From NCBI GenBank assembly GCA_900466745.1, contig UBNE01000009.1:62001-126000 (forward strand): a DNA stretch of 64,000 nt, in the 5' to 3' direction. The position numbers were made by a program, and so were the translations under genes. Source of the DNA: Hyphomicrobiales bacterium. GTDB lineage: Bacteria; Pseudomonadota; Alphaproteobacteria; Rhizobiales; Beijerinckiaceae. Shown here piece by piece: positions 17,161-27,203 of the stretch. Numbering within the stretch: position 1 is the first letter of the stretch; each line of letters opens with the position of its first letter. The notes under the pieces were generated by a model. That model was given only the letters and a program-made list of their open reading frames with translations. It ran no database searches and was not told the origin of the DNA.

Positions 17161-17925
17161 CTAGAACAGGCTGCCTTGCCCGTCATCGGCGGGAGGCCGG
17201 GTCGCTTTGCGCGCATGGCGCGAGGGCTCTGCCTGTGCGGATTCGGGCGCGTGGGCGGCCGGCATCTGCACGTCGGGCGTGTCGTTGGCGACCTTGTTGA
17301 CCGCCGGGCCGATGGCGACGGCCTCCAGCAGCTCGTCGGGCGGCGGCCTCAGCAGGCGCAGCGTCTGCTGCGGCGTCGCGTCGGCATCGAGCCAGGCGTC
17401 ATGGTCGCGCGGGTCGAGGATGATCGGGCAGCGATGATGGATCGCGGCCATGGTGCCGTTGGCCGGGCCGGTCAGCATGGCGACGGTGTCGAGCTCGGAG
17501 CCGTCCGGCGAATGCCAGGTCTCCCAGAGCGCCGCGAAGGCGAAGAAGCCGCGATCCGGCCGGCGGAAGAGGAAGGCCTCGGCGCGGGCCTGCCGGCCGC
17601 TGCCGCTGCGGCGCCATTCGTAGAAGCCGTCCGCGGGCAGCAGGCAGCGGCGCCGGGTCAGCGCGTGGCGGAAGGACGGCTTCTCGGCCGCGCTCTCGCT
17701 GCGGATATTGATGACCAGGGGGAAGTCCTTCAGGTCCCTGACCCAGCCGGGGACGAAGCCCCACCGCATCAGCAGGAACTGCCGTCCGCCGTCATGCGGC
17801 CGGATGACCGGCACGGGCTGCGTCGGCGCGATGTTGTTGCGCGGCGGGAAGTTCGGCTGCTCGCGATAGCCGAAGGCGGCGCGCATCGCCTCGGGCGGCA
17901 GGGTGATGGCATAGCGTCCGCACAT
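17161..17925 (-). CDS. SOS response-associated peptidase (SRAP/YedK/HMCES family)
   Basis: A 254-residue protein that shields abasic sites in single-stranded DNA by forming a thiazolidine crosslink through Cys2. The sequence begins MCGRYA, exposing Cys2 after Met removal. The other conserved active-site segments are present: VINIRSES (Asn), ADGFYEWRR (Glu) and IHHRCPIIL (His). The C-terminal tail beyond about residue 215 is variable and basic. No clear LexA box is seen between it and the divergent gene at 18013, although such genes are often damage-inducible. It is 48 bases upstream of ggt on the same strand. Confidence 0.93.
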   Translation of the reverse strand: MCGRYAITLPPEAMRAAFGYREQPNFPPRNNIAPTQPVPVIRPHDGGRQFLLMRWGFVPGWVRDLKDFPLVINIRSESAAEKPSFRHALTRRRCLLPADGFYEWRRSGSGRQARAEAFLFRRPDRGFFAFAALWETWHSPDGSELDTVAMLTGPANGTMAAIHHRCPIILDPRDHDAWLDADATPQQTLRLLRPPPDELLEAVAIGPAVNKVANDTPDVQMPAAHAPESAQAEPSRHARKATRPPADDGQGSLF

Positions 17926-18012
17926 GGCGCCTGTTTAGCGCGGGCCGAGCCCCGCGCGGCAACACTTTCTTCGGGGTTCGCTCACCATAATCGGCCCGGT
18001 TCGGGACAGGGC

Positions 18013-18513
18013 ATGGTCGCCTCCGCGAGAAAACTGCAGGCTGGGACAGTGGCCGACAGCAAGAAACGGGCGCAGGCGCCGCGGCTTTCCACCGATTTTC
18101 TCAACCGTTTCATCGAAGCGCTGATGCTGATCGAGCTTTCCGCGAGCGACGACAGCGTCGTCGACGATCTGCGCCGCTGGCAGGGCATCGGCTATCGCGA
18201 GCATTTCGAGGGCTCGGCGCTGCGCTGCGCCGCCGCCGCGCTCGCGGCCTATGACGGCATCGATCCCGCCCGGCGCAGGGCGTTCGAGGAGGTCTGCCGC
18301 TCGATGACGCGGCTGGTCGCGACGGTGAACGCGCTGCTCGCCGAGACGCCGCGCCCGGCCGAATTCCCGATGATCGTCGAGGTGGCCGGCGAGGCGATGC
18401 GCAAGCTGATCTCGCGCTCGGCGCAGTTCATCAACGCCGATGGCATGATCGACATCGCCACATTCGACGACGCGGCGCTGCAGGGCCGGATCGACGCGCT
18501 GCTGGCGCGCTGA
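18013..18513 (+). CDS. Uncharacterised alpha-helical protein
   Basis: I do not recognise this 166-residue protein. It is predicted soluble, with no signal peptide or membrane segment. A basic, Ala/Lys-rich N terminus (about 1-27) is followed by several amphipathic helices, with conserved-looking segments LIELSASDDSVVDDLRRWQG, FEEVCRSMTRLVATVN and MRKLISRSAQFINAD. The ATG at 18013 is used, but a GTG at 18049 would remove the basic leader. It is divergent from the SRAP gene (87-base gap) and convergent with tlyA, whose stop abuts its own (18513/18514). Codon use matches its neighbours, so it is a real resident gene. Confidence 0.72.
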   Translation: MVASARKLQAGTVADSKKRAQAPRLSTDFLNRFIEALMLIELSASDDSVVDDLRRWQGIGYREHFEGSALRCAAAALAAYDGIDPARRRAFEEVCRSMTRLVATVNALLAETPRPAEFPMIVEVAGEAMRKLISRSAQFINADGMIDIATFDDAALQGRIDALLAR

Positions 18514-19242
18514 TCAGGCGCCCCGCCGCGCTCCCGCGAGGAACTCGCGGTTGCCGTCGCCCCCCTCGATCGGGGAGGGGATCGGCCCCGCGACGGCGAA
18601 ACCCAGCGCGCCCAGCAGCGCCACGATCTCCTCGCAGACCTGCCGCTGCACCGCCTCGTCCCGGACGATGCCCTTCTTCAGCGCGGCGCGCCCGGCCTCG
18701 AATTGCGGCTTGATCAACGCGGCGATGCCCGCCTCCGGCGCCAGCAACGCGGCGACGGCCGGCAGCACGAGCTTCAGCGAGATGAAGCTGACGTCGATGA
18801 CGGCGAGGCTCGGCCGCTCCGGCAAGGCCTCGGCTGCGAGCGTGCGGATGTCCTGTCCCTCGAAGCTGCTGACGCGGGGGTTTTGGCGCAGCGAGGCATG
18901 GAGCTGGTCGCGGCCGACATCGACCGCGATCACATGCCGGGCGCCGCGCCTGAGCAGGAGGTCGGTGAAGCCGCCGGTCGAGGCGCCGACATCGAGGCAG
19001 ATGCGGTCCTTCGGGTCGAAGCCGAAGGCGTCGAGCGCGGCTTCGAGCTTCAGCCCGCCGCGCGAGACGTAAGGATGCGGCGCCTGCGCGCTGAGTTCGG
19101 CGTCCTGCGCCACCATTTCGGAAGCCTTGCGCACCGCCGCGCCGTTCGCGGTGACGAGGCCGGCGGCGATGGCGGCCTGGGCCCGCGCCCGGCTTTCGAA
19201 GAAGCCGCGCTCGACGAGCAACTGGTCCGCCCGGCTCTTCAT
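18514..19242 (-). CDS. tlyA: TlyA family rRNA (cytidine-2'-O)-methyltransferase
   Basis: A 242-residue RNA methyltransferase/hemolysin-A family protein. An N-terminal S4 RNA-binding domain (about residues 2-62, RADQLLVERGFFESRARAQA) is followed by an FtsJ-like Rossmann domain with LDVGASTGGFTDLLLRRG as the SAM site. Catalytic residues of the K-D-K-E type are visible: Lys in SRGGLKL, Asp in VIDVSFISL and Lys in ALIKPQFEAGR. By family it methylates C1409 (16S) and/or C1920 (23S) ribose. The ATG at 19242 starts right before the S4 domain. It lies 10 bases downstream of dxs and probably shares its transcript, a common arrangement in Hyphomicrobiales. Confidence 0.93.
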   Translation of the reverse strand: MKSRADQLLVERGFFESRARAQAAIAAGLVTANGAAVRKASEMVAQDAELSAQAPHPYVSRGGLKLEAALDAFGFDPKDRICLDVGASTGGFTDLLLRRGARHVIAVDVGRDQLHASLRQNPRVSSFEGQDIRTLAAEALPERPSLAVIDVSFISLKLVLPAVAALLAPEAGIAALIKPQFEAGRAALKKGIVRDEAVQRQVCEEIVALLGALGFAVAGPIPSPIEGGDGNREFLAGARRGA

Positions 19243-19252
19243 GGCGCGGGCC

Positions 19253-21163
19253 TCAGGCGCGCCGGATCGCGCTCGGGTTGCCCAGCGCGGCCTCGACGGC
19301 CTTGACGATGCCGGCGGCATCGAGCCCGGCGGCGGCGTACATCGCCTCGGGCTTGTCGTGGTCCTGGAAGGCGTCCGGCAAGGTCAGCGTCCGCACCTTC
19401 AGGCCGGCATCGAGCGCGCCGCTCCGCGCCAGCAGGTGCAGCACATGGCTGCCGAAGCCGCCCACCGAGCCTTCCTCGATGGTGATCAGGATGTCGTGCC
19501 CGCGGGCGAGCTTCAGGATCAGCGCCTCGTCGAGCGGCTTGGCGAAGCGCGCATCCGCGACCGTCGCGGACAGGCCGCGCTGCGCCAGCAGCTCGGCCGC
19601 CTTGAGGGATTCGGCAAGCCGGGTGCCGAGCGAGATGAGCGCGATCTGCGTGCCTTCCCGCAGGATCCGCCCCTTGCCGATCTCCAGCGGCACGCCGGTA
19701 TCGGGAATCTCGACGCCGACGCCCTCGCCGCGCGGATAGCGGAAGGCGATCGGACCGGCATCGTAAGCCGCCGCGGTCGCGACCATATGGGTCAGTTCCG
19801 CCTCGTCGGCCGCCGCCATCACCACCATCTCGGGCAGGCAGGCGAGATAGGCGATGTCGAAGGAGCCGGCATGGGTGGCGCCATCCGCGCCGACGAGCCC
19901 TGCCCGGTCCAGCGCGAAGCGCACTGGCAGCTTCTGGATCGCCACGTCGTGCACGATCTGGTCGTAGGCGCGCTGCATGAAGGTCGAGTAGATCGCGACG
20001 AAGGGCTTGTAGCCCTCGGTCGCGAGACCTGCCGCGAAGGTCACCGCATGCTGCTCGGCGATGCCGACATCGAAGGTCCGGCCCGGAAACTCCTTGCCGA
20101 AGGCGTCGAGCCCGGTGCCCGACGGCATCGCCGCGGTGACGGCGACGATCTTCTCGTCCTCGCGCGCCTGCTTGATCAGCGCGCCGGCGAAGACGTTGGT
20201 GTAGCTCGGCGCATTGGCCGGCGCCTTGGCCTGGAGGCCGGTGACGGGGTCGAACCTGACGACGCCGTGGTACTTGTCGGCGCTGGCCTCGGCCGGGGCG
20301 TAGCCCTTGCCCTTCTGGGTCACGACATGGATCAGGATCGGCCCGTTGCCGGCGTCGCGGACATTGCGCAGCACCGGCAGGAGGTGGTCGAGGTTATGCC
20401 CGTCGATCGGCCCGACATAGTAGAAGCCGAGCTCCTCGAACATCGTCCCGCCGGTCCAGAAGCCGCGCGCATATTCCTCGGTGCGCCGCGCCTTGTCGTG
20501 GAAGAAGCGCGGCAGCTTCTCGGCGAGCTGCTTGGCGACCTCGCGCAGCGAGCGATAGGTCCGGCCCGAGACCAGCCGCGCCAGATAGGCCGACATCGCG
20601 CCGACCGGCGGTGCGATCGACATGTCGTTGTCGTTGAGGATGACGACGAGCCGCGAATCGAGCGCGCCGGCGTTGTTCATCGCCTCATAGGCCATGCCGG
20701 CCGACATGGCGCCGTCGCCGATCACGGCGATGACGTTGTTCTGGCGCCCGGCGAGGTCGCGCCCGACCGCCATGCCGAGCCCGGCCGAGATCGAGGTCGA
20801 GGAATGCGCGGCGCCGAAGGGGTCGTATTCGCTCTCGGAGCGCCTGGTGAAGCCGGAGAGCCCGCCGCCCTGGCGCAGCGTGCGGATGCGGTCGCGCCGT
20901 CCGGTCAGGATCTTGTGCGGATAGGCCTGGTGGCCGACATCCCAGATCAACCGGTCGCGCGGCGTGTCGAAGACATGGTGCAGCGCCACCGTCAGCTCGA
21001 CCACGCCGAGCCCGGCGCCGAGATGGCCGCCCGTGACGGAGACGGCGTCGATCGTCTCCAGCCTGAGCTCGTCGGCGAGCTGGCGGAGCTGCGCGTCGTC
21101 GAGCCTGCGCAGATCGGCCGGGTCGTGGATCGTGTCGAGGAGCGGCGTGGCGGGACGGGGCAC
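19253..21163 (-). CDS. dxs: 1-deoxy-D-xylulose-5-phosphate synthase
   Basis: The first enzyme of the MEP isoprenoid pathway, which condenses pyruvate and glyceraldehyde-3-phosphate with thiamine diphosphate. The TPP motif is [18 protein letters not shown]...LNDNDMS. The transketolase-like middle domain carries [18 protein letters not shown], with the catalytic Glu, and the C-terminal transketolase domain closes with [12 protein letters not shown]. The start chosen is a GTG at 21163, giving 636 residues beginning [12 protein letters not shown]. It fits the family N terminus and has AAGGATC upstream. The in-frame ATG at 21271 would add 36 non-conserved residues. It leads the dxs-tlyA pair. Confidence 0.94.
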   Translation of the reverse strand: MPRPATPLLDTIHDPADLRRLDDAQLRQLADELRLETIDAVSVTGGHLGAGLGVVELTVALHHVFDTPRDRLIWDVGHQAYPHKILTGRRDRIRTLRQGGGLSGFTRRSESEYDPFGAAHSSTSISAGLGMAVGRDLAGRQNNVIAVIGDGAMSAGMAYEAMNNAGALDSRLVVILNDNDMSIAPPVGAMSAYLARLVSGRTYRSLREVAKQLAEKLPRFFHDKARRTEEYARGFWTGGTMFEELGFYYVGPIDGHNLDHLLPVLRNVRDAGNGPILIHVVTQKGKGYAPAEASADKYHGVVRFDPVTGLQAKAPANAPSYTNVFAGALIKQAREDEKIVAVTAAMPSGTGLDAFGKEFPGRTFDVGIAEQHAVTFAAGLATEGYKPFVAIYSTFMQRAYDQIVHDVAIQKLPVRFALDRAGLVGADGATHAGSFDIAYLACLPEMVVMAAADEAELTHMVATAAAYDAGPIAFRYPRGEGVGVEIPDTGVPLEIGKGRILREGTQIALISLGTRLAESLKAAELLAQRGLSATVADARFAKPLDEALILKLARGHDILITIEEGSVGGFGSHVLHLLARSGALDAGLKVRTLTLPDAFQDHDKPEAMYAAAGLDAAGIVKAVEAALGNPSAIRRA

Positions 21164-21341
21164 GAGGAAGACTGATCCTTCGATGAGACGCTCTGGAAAT
21201 AGAGCTTGCGCGCCGCGCTGGCAAACCGGCCGCGGGATGCCGGCCCGGTCATCCGCCCGGGGCCGTGCCACGAAACGGGTGGTTCCGCTTCCCGGTTGCG
21301 CCTTTTGATGCGGTCACGACCACTTCCGGGGATGCCGAGCG

Positions 21342-22571
21342 ATGGAAAATACCGAGACCGCAGCGCTGCCAGCGGCATTCAGGCGCATCGGCTGGTCCAA
21401 TCTCGCGGCCCAGTTCTCGGAGCAGATCGCGCTCGCCGCCGCGCCTTTGGCCGCGGTCCTGCTGCTGGCGGCCGGGCCGGCCGAGACGGGCTGGCTGCAG
21501 ACGGCGCAGACCTTGCCCTTTCTGCTGCTGTCGATCCCGGCCGGCCTGATGGTCGACCGGGCCTCGCGGCGCTCGCTGATGGTCGGGACTGAAGCGTTGC
21601 GGACCCTGTCGCTGCTGGCGATTCCGCTGCTGCTAGCCGCGGGCGGCCTCGATCTGAACCGGCTCGCCCTGCTCGGTGCCCTCGGCGCCGTCGGCACGGT
21701 CTGCTACAGCGTGGCGGCCCCGGCCTTCGTTCCTTCCGTGGTGCCGCGCGCGCGGCTGGCGGAGGCCAATCGCTGGCTCGAGCTCGCGCGCAGCGTCGCC
21801 TATGCCGGCGGCCCGGCGCTCGGCGGGGCGCTCGTCGGCTGGATCGGCGTTTCGACGGCCTATGGTCTGGCCGCGGGGCTTTCCCTGCTGGCGGTGCTCT
21901 TTCTGGCCGGATTGCCCGGGGATGAGCCGCCATCCGGTCCGCGCCGCCATCTGCTGCACGATCTGGGCGAGGGCGCCCGCTTCGCGGTCGGCCACGATCT
22001 GCTCAGGCCGATCCTGCTGACGGCGGTCTTCTTCAATGTCGCCTGGTTCGTCCTCCAGGCGGTCTATGTCGCCTATGCGGTCCAGAATCTCGGCCTCAGC
22101 GCGACCGAGGTCGGGGTCACGCTCGGCATCTACGGGGCGGGCATGATCGTGGGGGCCGCTCTCGCGCCCGCCATCGCCCGGCGGGTCTCCTTCGGGACGC
22201 TGATCCTGATTGGACCGTTCTTCGGCTTCTGCGCGGCCGGGATCATGCTGGGGACGCTCTGGCTCCCCTCCATCCATCTGGTCGGCGCGAGCTTCTTCCT
22301 GTTCGGCGTCGGCCCGATCATCTGGACGATCTCGACCATGACGCTGAGGCAGGCGGTCACGCCCAATGCCATGCTCGGCCGGGTCTCCGCCCTGATCATG
22401 ACGGCGACCTTCGGCGCGCGGCCTTTGGGCGCCGCGATCGGCGCCACGGTGGCGGCGCATCTCGGCATCGCAGCCTGCCTGGCGCTCGCGGCCGCGGGCT
22501 TCCTGGTCCAGCTCCTCGTCATCGGCTTCTCGCAGGTGCCGCGGCTGCGGGACCTGTCCGAGATCGCCTGA
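21342..22571 (+). CDS. MFS transporter, DHA3/EntS-like exporter
   Basis: A 409-residue inner-membrane protein with about twelve hydrophobic segments. The loop 2-3 motif is GLMVDRASRRSLMVG (about residues 67-81). The overall pattern (FRRIGWSNLAAQFSEQIALAA at the start, then RLAEANRWLELARSVAYAGG in the centre) is that of the MFS_3/EntS branch, which includes macrolide and siderophore exporters. The substrate is unknown. It stands alone: dxs is divergent 178 bases upstream, and the pirin gene converges with it 18 bases downstream of its stop. Confidence 0.87.
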   Translation: MENTETAALPAAFRRIGWSNLAAQFSEQIALAAAPLAAVLLLAAGPAETGWLQTAQTLPFLLLSIPAGLMVDRASRRSLMVGTEALRTLSLLAIPLLLAAGGLDLNRLALLGALGAVGTVCYSVAAPAFVPSVVPRARLAEANRWLELARSVAYAGGPALGGALVGWIGVSTAYGLAAGLSLLAVLFLAGLPGDEPPSGPRRHLLHDLGEGARFAVGHDLLRPILLTAVFFNVAWFVLQAVYVAYAVQNLGLSATEVGVTLGIYGAGMIVGAALAPAIARRVSFGTLILIGPFFGFCAAGIMLGTLWLPSIHLVGASFFLFGVGPIIWTISTMTLRQAVTPNAMLGRVSALIMTATFGARPLGAAIGATVAAHLGIAACLALAAAGFLVQLLVIGFSQVPRLRDLSEIA

Positions 22572-22589
22572 ACGGGAGGGGCCGTCGCC

Positions 22590-23510
22590 TCAGCCCTCGG
22601 GCAGCGGAATGAATTCCTTGTCATCGCCGGGCACGGTGTCGAAGCGGCCGGTCTTCCACTCCTCCTTGGCCTGCTCGATCCGTTCCTTCGAGGAGGAGAC
22701 GAAGTTCCACCAGATATGGCGCGGCCCGTCCATGGGCTCGCCGCCGACCACCATCACCCGGCTCTGGTCGATGGCGAGGATCGAGATGCGATCGCCCGGC
22801 TTGAAGACGAGGAGCTGGCCGGCGCCGAATTCCTCGCCGGCGATGTCGATCTTGCCCGAGACGATGTAGATCGCCCGCTCGTCGTAATCGGGGTCGAGCG
22901 GCAGGATCGCGCCGGGCGAGAGCACGGCCTCGGCATAGAGCGCCTCCCAGGGGAACTGCACCGGCGAGGTCTCGCCATAGGCCGAGCCCATGATCAGGCT
23001 GATGCGTTTTCCGCCCTCGACGATGCGCGGCAGCTCCGGCGCGCCGTGATGCGTGAATTCCGGCGCGATCTCCTCATGCGTCTTCGGCAGGGCGAGCCAG
23101 GCCTGGATGCCGTAGAGCCTCGGGCCGGTGGCGCGGGCTTCCATGCCGGTGCGCTCGGAATGGACGATGCCGCGCCCGGCGGTCATCAGGTTGACCGCGC
23201 CGGGCTTGATCGCCAGCGCCGTGCCCAGCGAGTCGCGGTGCATGACCTCGCCGTCGAAGAGATAGGTCACGGTCGAGAGGCCGATATGCGGATGCGGGCG
23301 CACGTCGAGCCCCTCGCCGAGATGGAACTCGGCCGGGCCCATCTGGTCGAAGAAGATGAAGGGGCCGACCATGCGCTGGCCGATGGCCGGCAGCGCCCGG
23401 CGGACCTGGAAGCCGCCGAGATCGTGCGTGCGCGGCACGATCACCTTCTCGATCGCGGCGCAGGAGCGGGCATCGCCCAGGATCGGATCTTCGGCTGGCA
23501 GTTGCGACAT
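22590..23510 (-). CDS. Pirin family cupin protein
   Basis: A 306-residue bicupin. The N-terminal metal site is formed by RPHPHIGLSTVTY (two histidines) and GIVHSERT (His and Glu), the standard Fe-binding set of pirins. The C-terminal pirin domain has the usual LPLDPDYDERAIYIVSG. Bacterial members have quercetin dioxygenase activity or redox-related regulatory roles; no specific role can be assigned. The ATG at 23510 has a strong AAGGAGA ribosome site. The next gene on this strand, the hybrid kinase, ends 117 bases upstream, and no operon is apparent. Confidence 0.92.
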   Translation of the reverse strand: MSQLPAEDPILGDARSCAAIEKVIVPRTHDLGGFQVRRALPAIGQRMVGPFIFFDQMGPAEFHLGEGLDVRPHPHIGLSTVTYLFDGEVMHRDSLGTALAIKPGAVNLMTAGRGIVHSERTGMEARATGPRLYGIQAWLALPKTHEEIAPEFTHHGAPELPRIVEGGKRISLIMGSAYGETSPVQFPWEALYAEAVLSPGAILPLDPDYDERAIYIVSGKIDIAGEEFGAGQLLVFKPGDRISILAIDQSRVMVVGGEPMDGPRHIWWNFVSSSKERIEQAKEEWKTGRFDTVPGDDKEFIPLPEG

Positions 23511-23627
23511 GGCGGTCTCCTTGGCTGGACCGAATCTGAGCCCGGCCGGGCCGATCGGCAAGGGCGCCGGCCGGAACGGCGCTGCCGCGGCGCTGGCGGC
23601 CAGGGCCGGGCCGGCGCGCCGAACCGG

Positions 23628-26600
23628 CTATTCCGCCGCCAGCCGCGTCGCCCGCCACTGCGCCAGCAGGGCCCGCAGCGCCGCCGGCTTCAGCGGCTTG
23701 TTGAGCATATGGACGTCGAGCGCGCCCGAGGCCTCGCGCACATGCGGGGTGCGGTCCGCGGTTAAAAGGATCGCCGGCATCGGCGCGCGGGCGCGGGCCC
23801 TGAGCGAGCTGATGGCGGTGAGCCCGTTGCCATGGTCGAGATGATAATCGGCGATGACCACGTCCGGCTCGTCGCGGCCGCCGACCAGCGGCAGCGCCTC
23901 GTCGAGTCCGGCGGCGGTGGCCACCCGGCACCCCCAGCCCTCGAGCAGGCGCTTCATGCCGTCGAGGATCGCCGGCTCGTTGTCGATCACCAGCAGATGC
24001 ATCCCGGCGAGCTGCCCGGCCGGCGACTGGCGCGGCGCGGCGGCGGTCGTCATCGCCGGCAGAGGCGCCACGCGCGGCACGGTGAGCGAGAAGCGCGTGC
24101 CGCGGCCGGGCGCCGAATCGAGCGTCAGCCCGTGGTCGAGCGCGCGCGCGATGCGCTGCACGATCGAGAGGCCGAGGCCGAGGCCGCGCGCCACCCGCGC
24201 GCCCTGGTCGAGCCGCTGGAACTCCCGGAAGACGGTCTTCTGCTTGCTCTGCGGAATGCCGAGGCCGGTATCGATGACCTCGACGGCGATCTGGCCGTTG
24301 CGGCGCCGGCAGCCCACCAGCACCTTGCCGTTCGGCGTGTATTTGATCGCGTTGGAGATCAGGTTCTGCAGCAGGCGCCGGAGCAGGCGCCGGTCCGAGC
24401 GCACCGCCAGCCCGGTCGGCACGAAGACCAGCTTCAGCCCTTTTTCATGCGCGCTCGGCTCGAATTCGCGCTGGAGCTGGCGCATCAGCTCGTCGAGACG
24501 GAAGGAGGAGAGCTCGGGCCTCAGCGCCCCGCCGTCGAGCCGCGAGATCTCGAGCAGCGCGGTCAGGATCTCCTCGACCGCGTCGAGCGAGGCGTCGATG
24601 TTCTCGGCGAGCTCGGGCCGGCCGGCGGCGCGGTCCCGCTCCACCAGCGAGGTCGCGTAGAGCCGGGCGGCGTTGAGCGGCTGCAGGATGTCGTGGCTCG
24701 CCGCCGCCAGGAAACGGGTCTTCGAGACGTTCGCGGCCTCGGCCTCGGCCTTGGCGCGCTGGAGCTCGGCATTGACGTGCAGCAGCTCCTCCGTGCGCTC
24801 GGCGACGCGCCTTTCCAGGCTTTCATTGGCCCGCTCCAGCTTCTCCTCGCCGGCGACGGTCTCGGTGATGTCGGTATAGGTGGTGACGAAGCCGCCATCC
24901 GGCAGCGGATTGGTGCGGACCTCGATCACGGTCTTCGACGGGAAGAGCTTGAGGCGGACCGGCTCCCGGTCCCTGACGAAGCTCTCCAGCCGGGCGGCCA
25001 TCAGGTCGTCCTGCGCGCCGTCGCCATAGGCGCCGCGCGCCGCATTGTAGCGGACGATCTCGTCGAGCCCGGTGCCGAAGCGGACCAGCGAGGGTGGCAG
25101 GTCGTAGAGCCGCAGGAAGGCCTGGTTCCAGGCGAGGATCCTGAGGTCGCGGTCGAGCACGGTGATACCCTGGCCGGCATGGTCGAGCCCGTGCTGGAGG
25201 ATGTCGCGGTTGTACTGGAGCGCGGCCGAGGCGTCGTCGAGCAGCTTGAAGGCGGCTTCGGTCGAGAGGTTGCGCTTCTTCAGCAGCAGCGACAGCACCA
25301 GCCGCGAGGAGGCGGCCCCGATCGCCGAGGAGAGCAGATGCTCGCCGAAGCGCAGCAGGTGGATGTCGGCGTCGCGGCCGGGCTCGGATGTCTCGCCGCG
25401 GCTCAGATTGAAGCTGTCGAAGGCGCGGGCGGTGCGCTCCTGGCCGAGATAGCGGGCGATCGTCGCCTGCAATTCGCCTTCGCTCACGCTGGTGCGCCAG
25501 AGCGAGAAGGTCTGCGCCATGGTGGCGCTGTCCGATTCGACGAAGGCGTTGGCCTGCAGCCGCTCCATCGCATTGGCCGGCCGGAGCAGCGAGAAGCCGA
25601 CATAGGCGAGGATGTTGAGCCCCAGGCTCCAGACGACGCCATGGGTCAGCGGCGGCATGCGGAGGCCGAACAGCGCCTCCGGCCGCAGCATGTCGGTGCC
25701 GAAGGGGCCGTGATTGACCACCTCGCTCCACCAGCTTCCCGGAATGGCGAGGCTCGGCATCAGCAGCGTATAGGCCCAGACCAGGGTGCCGATGGCCAGG
25801 CCGGCGACGGCGCCGAGCGCGGTGCCCCGCCGCCAGATCAGGCCGCCGAGGAAGGCCGGCGCGATCTGCGCCGTCGCGGCGAAGGAGAGCAGGCCGATCG
25901 AGACCAGCGCCGCTTCGCCGGAGGCGCGGTAATAGGCGTAGCCGAGCAGGATGACGAGGAAGATGCTCGCCCGCCGGATGATCACCACCTGGGAGCCGAG
26001 GTCGCCGCCGAGATTGCTGTTCGACGGAACCCGCAGGCTGGCGGGCGCCGCCGCGCCGTTGGGTTCGCTGAGCGCGCGCCGGCCGCGCAGCAGCAGCGGC
26101 ATGACCAGATGGTTCGAGATCATGATCGCCAGCGCCACGGAGGCGACGATCACCATCGCCGTCGCCGCCGAGAGGCCGCCGACGAAGACGAGCAGCGCCA
26201 CCGCCCCGGCCCCGTTCTGGAGGGGCAGGAGCAGCACCGTCATGTCGCGGTCGACGCCGCTGCCCGGCATCAGCAATTCGCCGGCCGCCGCCAGCGGCAG
26301 GACGAAGAGATTGATCAGCACGAGATAGAGCGGAAACATCCAGGCGGCGCGGCGCACGTCCCGGCGGTCGCGGTTCTCGACGATCGCCATGTGGAACTGC
26401 CGCGCCAGCAGCAGCGCCGCGCAGCTCGACAGCAGGGTCAGGGTCAGGAAGCCGGGCAGGCTCGAGGTCCGCTCCCAGATCGGCGGCTGGCCGGGCGGCG
26501 GCAGCGCGGCCGCCCGGCCGAGCAGGTCGCCCATGCCGTCGAACAGCCCGTAGACGATGTAGAGCCCGAGCACGAGGAAGGCGACCAGCTTGACCAGGGA

Positions 26601-27203
26601 TTCGACCGCGATGGCCAGCACCAGCCCGTCCTGGTGCTCGGTCGCGTCGATATGGCGCGTGCCGAAGGCGCAGGCGAAGCCGGCGAGCACCATGGCGACC
26701 AGGAAGGCGAGATCGCTCAGGATCGGCACGTTCTCGACCGGAGAATGCCCGCCGGTCGCGGCCAGGAAGACCGAGAGCGAGTTGGCGACCGCCTTGAGCT
26801 GCAGCGCGATATAGGGCAGGGCGCCGATCACCGCGACGAGGCAGACCAGCGCCGCCACCCGCTCGCTCTTGCCGTAGCGCGCGCCGACGAAATCCGCGAC
26901 CGAGGTAATGTTCTGCGACTTGGCGATGCCGACGACCCGGTCGACGAAGCGGTGGCCGAGGCCGATCACCAGGATCGGCCCGACATAGATGCCCAGGAAG
27001 TCGAAGCCGGCGAGATTGGCGAAACCGACCGAGCCGTAGAAGGTCCAGGAGGTGCAGTAGACGCCCAGCGCCAGCGCGTAGATGGTGGTGCGCGCTCGCC
27101 CGGTCATCAGGCGCCGGCCGGACATGTCGGCGGTATGCGCAACGGCGAAGAGCCCGCACAGATAGGCGAGGGCGACCAGGACGACGGACCAGGCTGGAAT
27201 CAC
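23628..27203 (-). CDS. Hybrid sensor histidine kinase with SLC5 transporter domain (CbrA-like)
   Basis: A 1191-residue membrane sensor. Residues 1 to about 500 form a sodium:solute symporter (SLC5/PutP-like) module with about twelve membrane helices. A linker and a PAS domain (about 650-770, ILAWNQAFLRLYDLPPSL) precede a coiled coil. The HisKA domain has phospho-acceptor His837 in AAASHDILQPLNAARL. The ATPase domain has LISNAIKYTPNG and DTGLGIP, followed by GLGLGLSIV. A C-terminal receiver domain has phospho-Asp1119 in VIADYHLDHGNG and Lys in LNKPLKP. By family it senses a transported nutrient. No separate response regulator is adjacent, so the partner is elsewhere. The start is a GTG at 27203. 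It is divergent from mscL. Confidence 0.93.
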   Translation of the reverse strand: MIPAWSVVLVALAYLCGLFAVAHTADMSGRRLMTGRARTTIYALALGVYCTSWTFYGSVGFANLAGFDFLGIYVGPILVIGLGHRFVDRVVGIAKSQNITSVADFVGARYGKSERVAALVCLVAVIGALPYIALQLKAVANSLSVFLAATGGHSPVENVPILSDLAFLVAMVLAGFACAFGTRHIDATEHQDGLVLAIAVESLVKLVAFLVLGLYIVYGLFDGMGDLLGRAAALPPPGQPPIWERTSSLPGFLTLTLLSSCAALLLARQFHMAIVENRDRRDVRRAAWMFPLYLVLINLFVLPLAAAGELLMPGSGVDRDMTVLLLPLQNGAGAVALLVFVGGLSAATAMVIVASVALAIMISNHLVMPLLLRGRRALSEPNGAAAPASLRVPSNSNLGGDLGSQVVIIRRASIFLVILLGYAYYRASGEAALVSIGLLSFAATAQIAPAFLGGLIWRRGTALGAVAGLAIGTLVWAYTLLMPSLAIPGSWWSEVVNHGPFGTDMLRPEALFGLRMPPLTHGVVWSLGLNILAYVGFSLLRPANAMERLQANAFVESDSATMAQTFSLWRTSVSEGELQATIARYLGQERTARAFDSFNLSRGETSEPGRDADIHLLRFGEHLLSSAIGAASSRLVLSLLLKKRNLSTEAAFKLLDDASAALQYNRDILQHGLDHAGQGITVLDRDLRILAWNQAFLRLYDLPPSLVRFGTGLDEIVRYNAARGAYGDGAQDDLMAARLESFVRDREPVRLKLFPSKTVIEVRTNPLPDGGFVTTYTDITETVAGEEKLERANESLERRVAERTEELLHVNAELQRAKAEAEAANVSKTRFLAAASHDILQPLNAARLYATSLVERDRAAGRPELAENIDASLDAVEEILTALLEISRLDGGALRPELSSFRLDELMRQLQREFEPSAHEKGLKLVFVPTGLAVRSDRRLLRRLLQNLISNAIKYTPNGKVLVGCRRRNGQIAVEVIDTGLGIPQSKQKTVFREFQRLDQGARVARGLGLGLSIVQRIARALDHGLTLDSAPGRGTRFSLTVPRVAPLPAMTTAAAPRQSPAGQLAGMHLLVIDNEPAILDGMKRLLEGWGCRVATAAGLDEALPLVGGRDEPDVVIADYHLDHGNGLTAISSLRARARAPMPAILLTADRTPHVREASGALDVHMLNKPLKPAALRALLAQWRATRLAAE

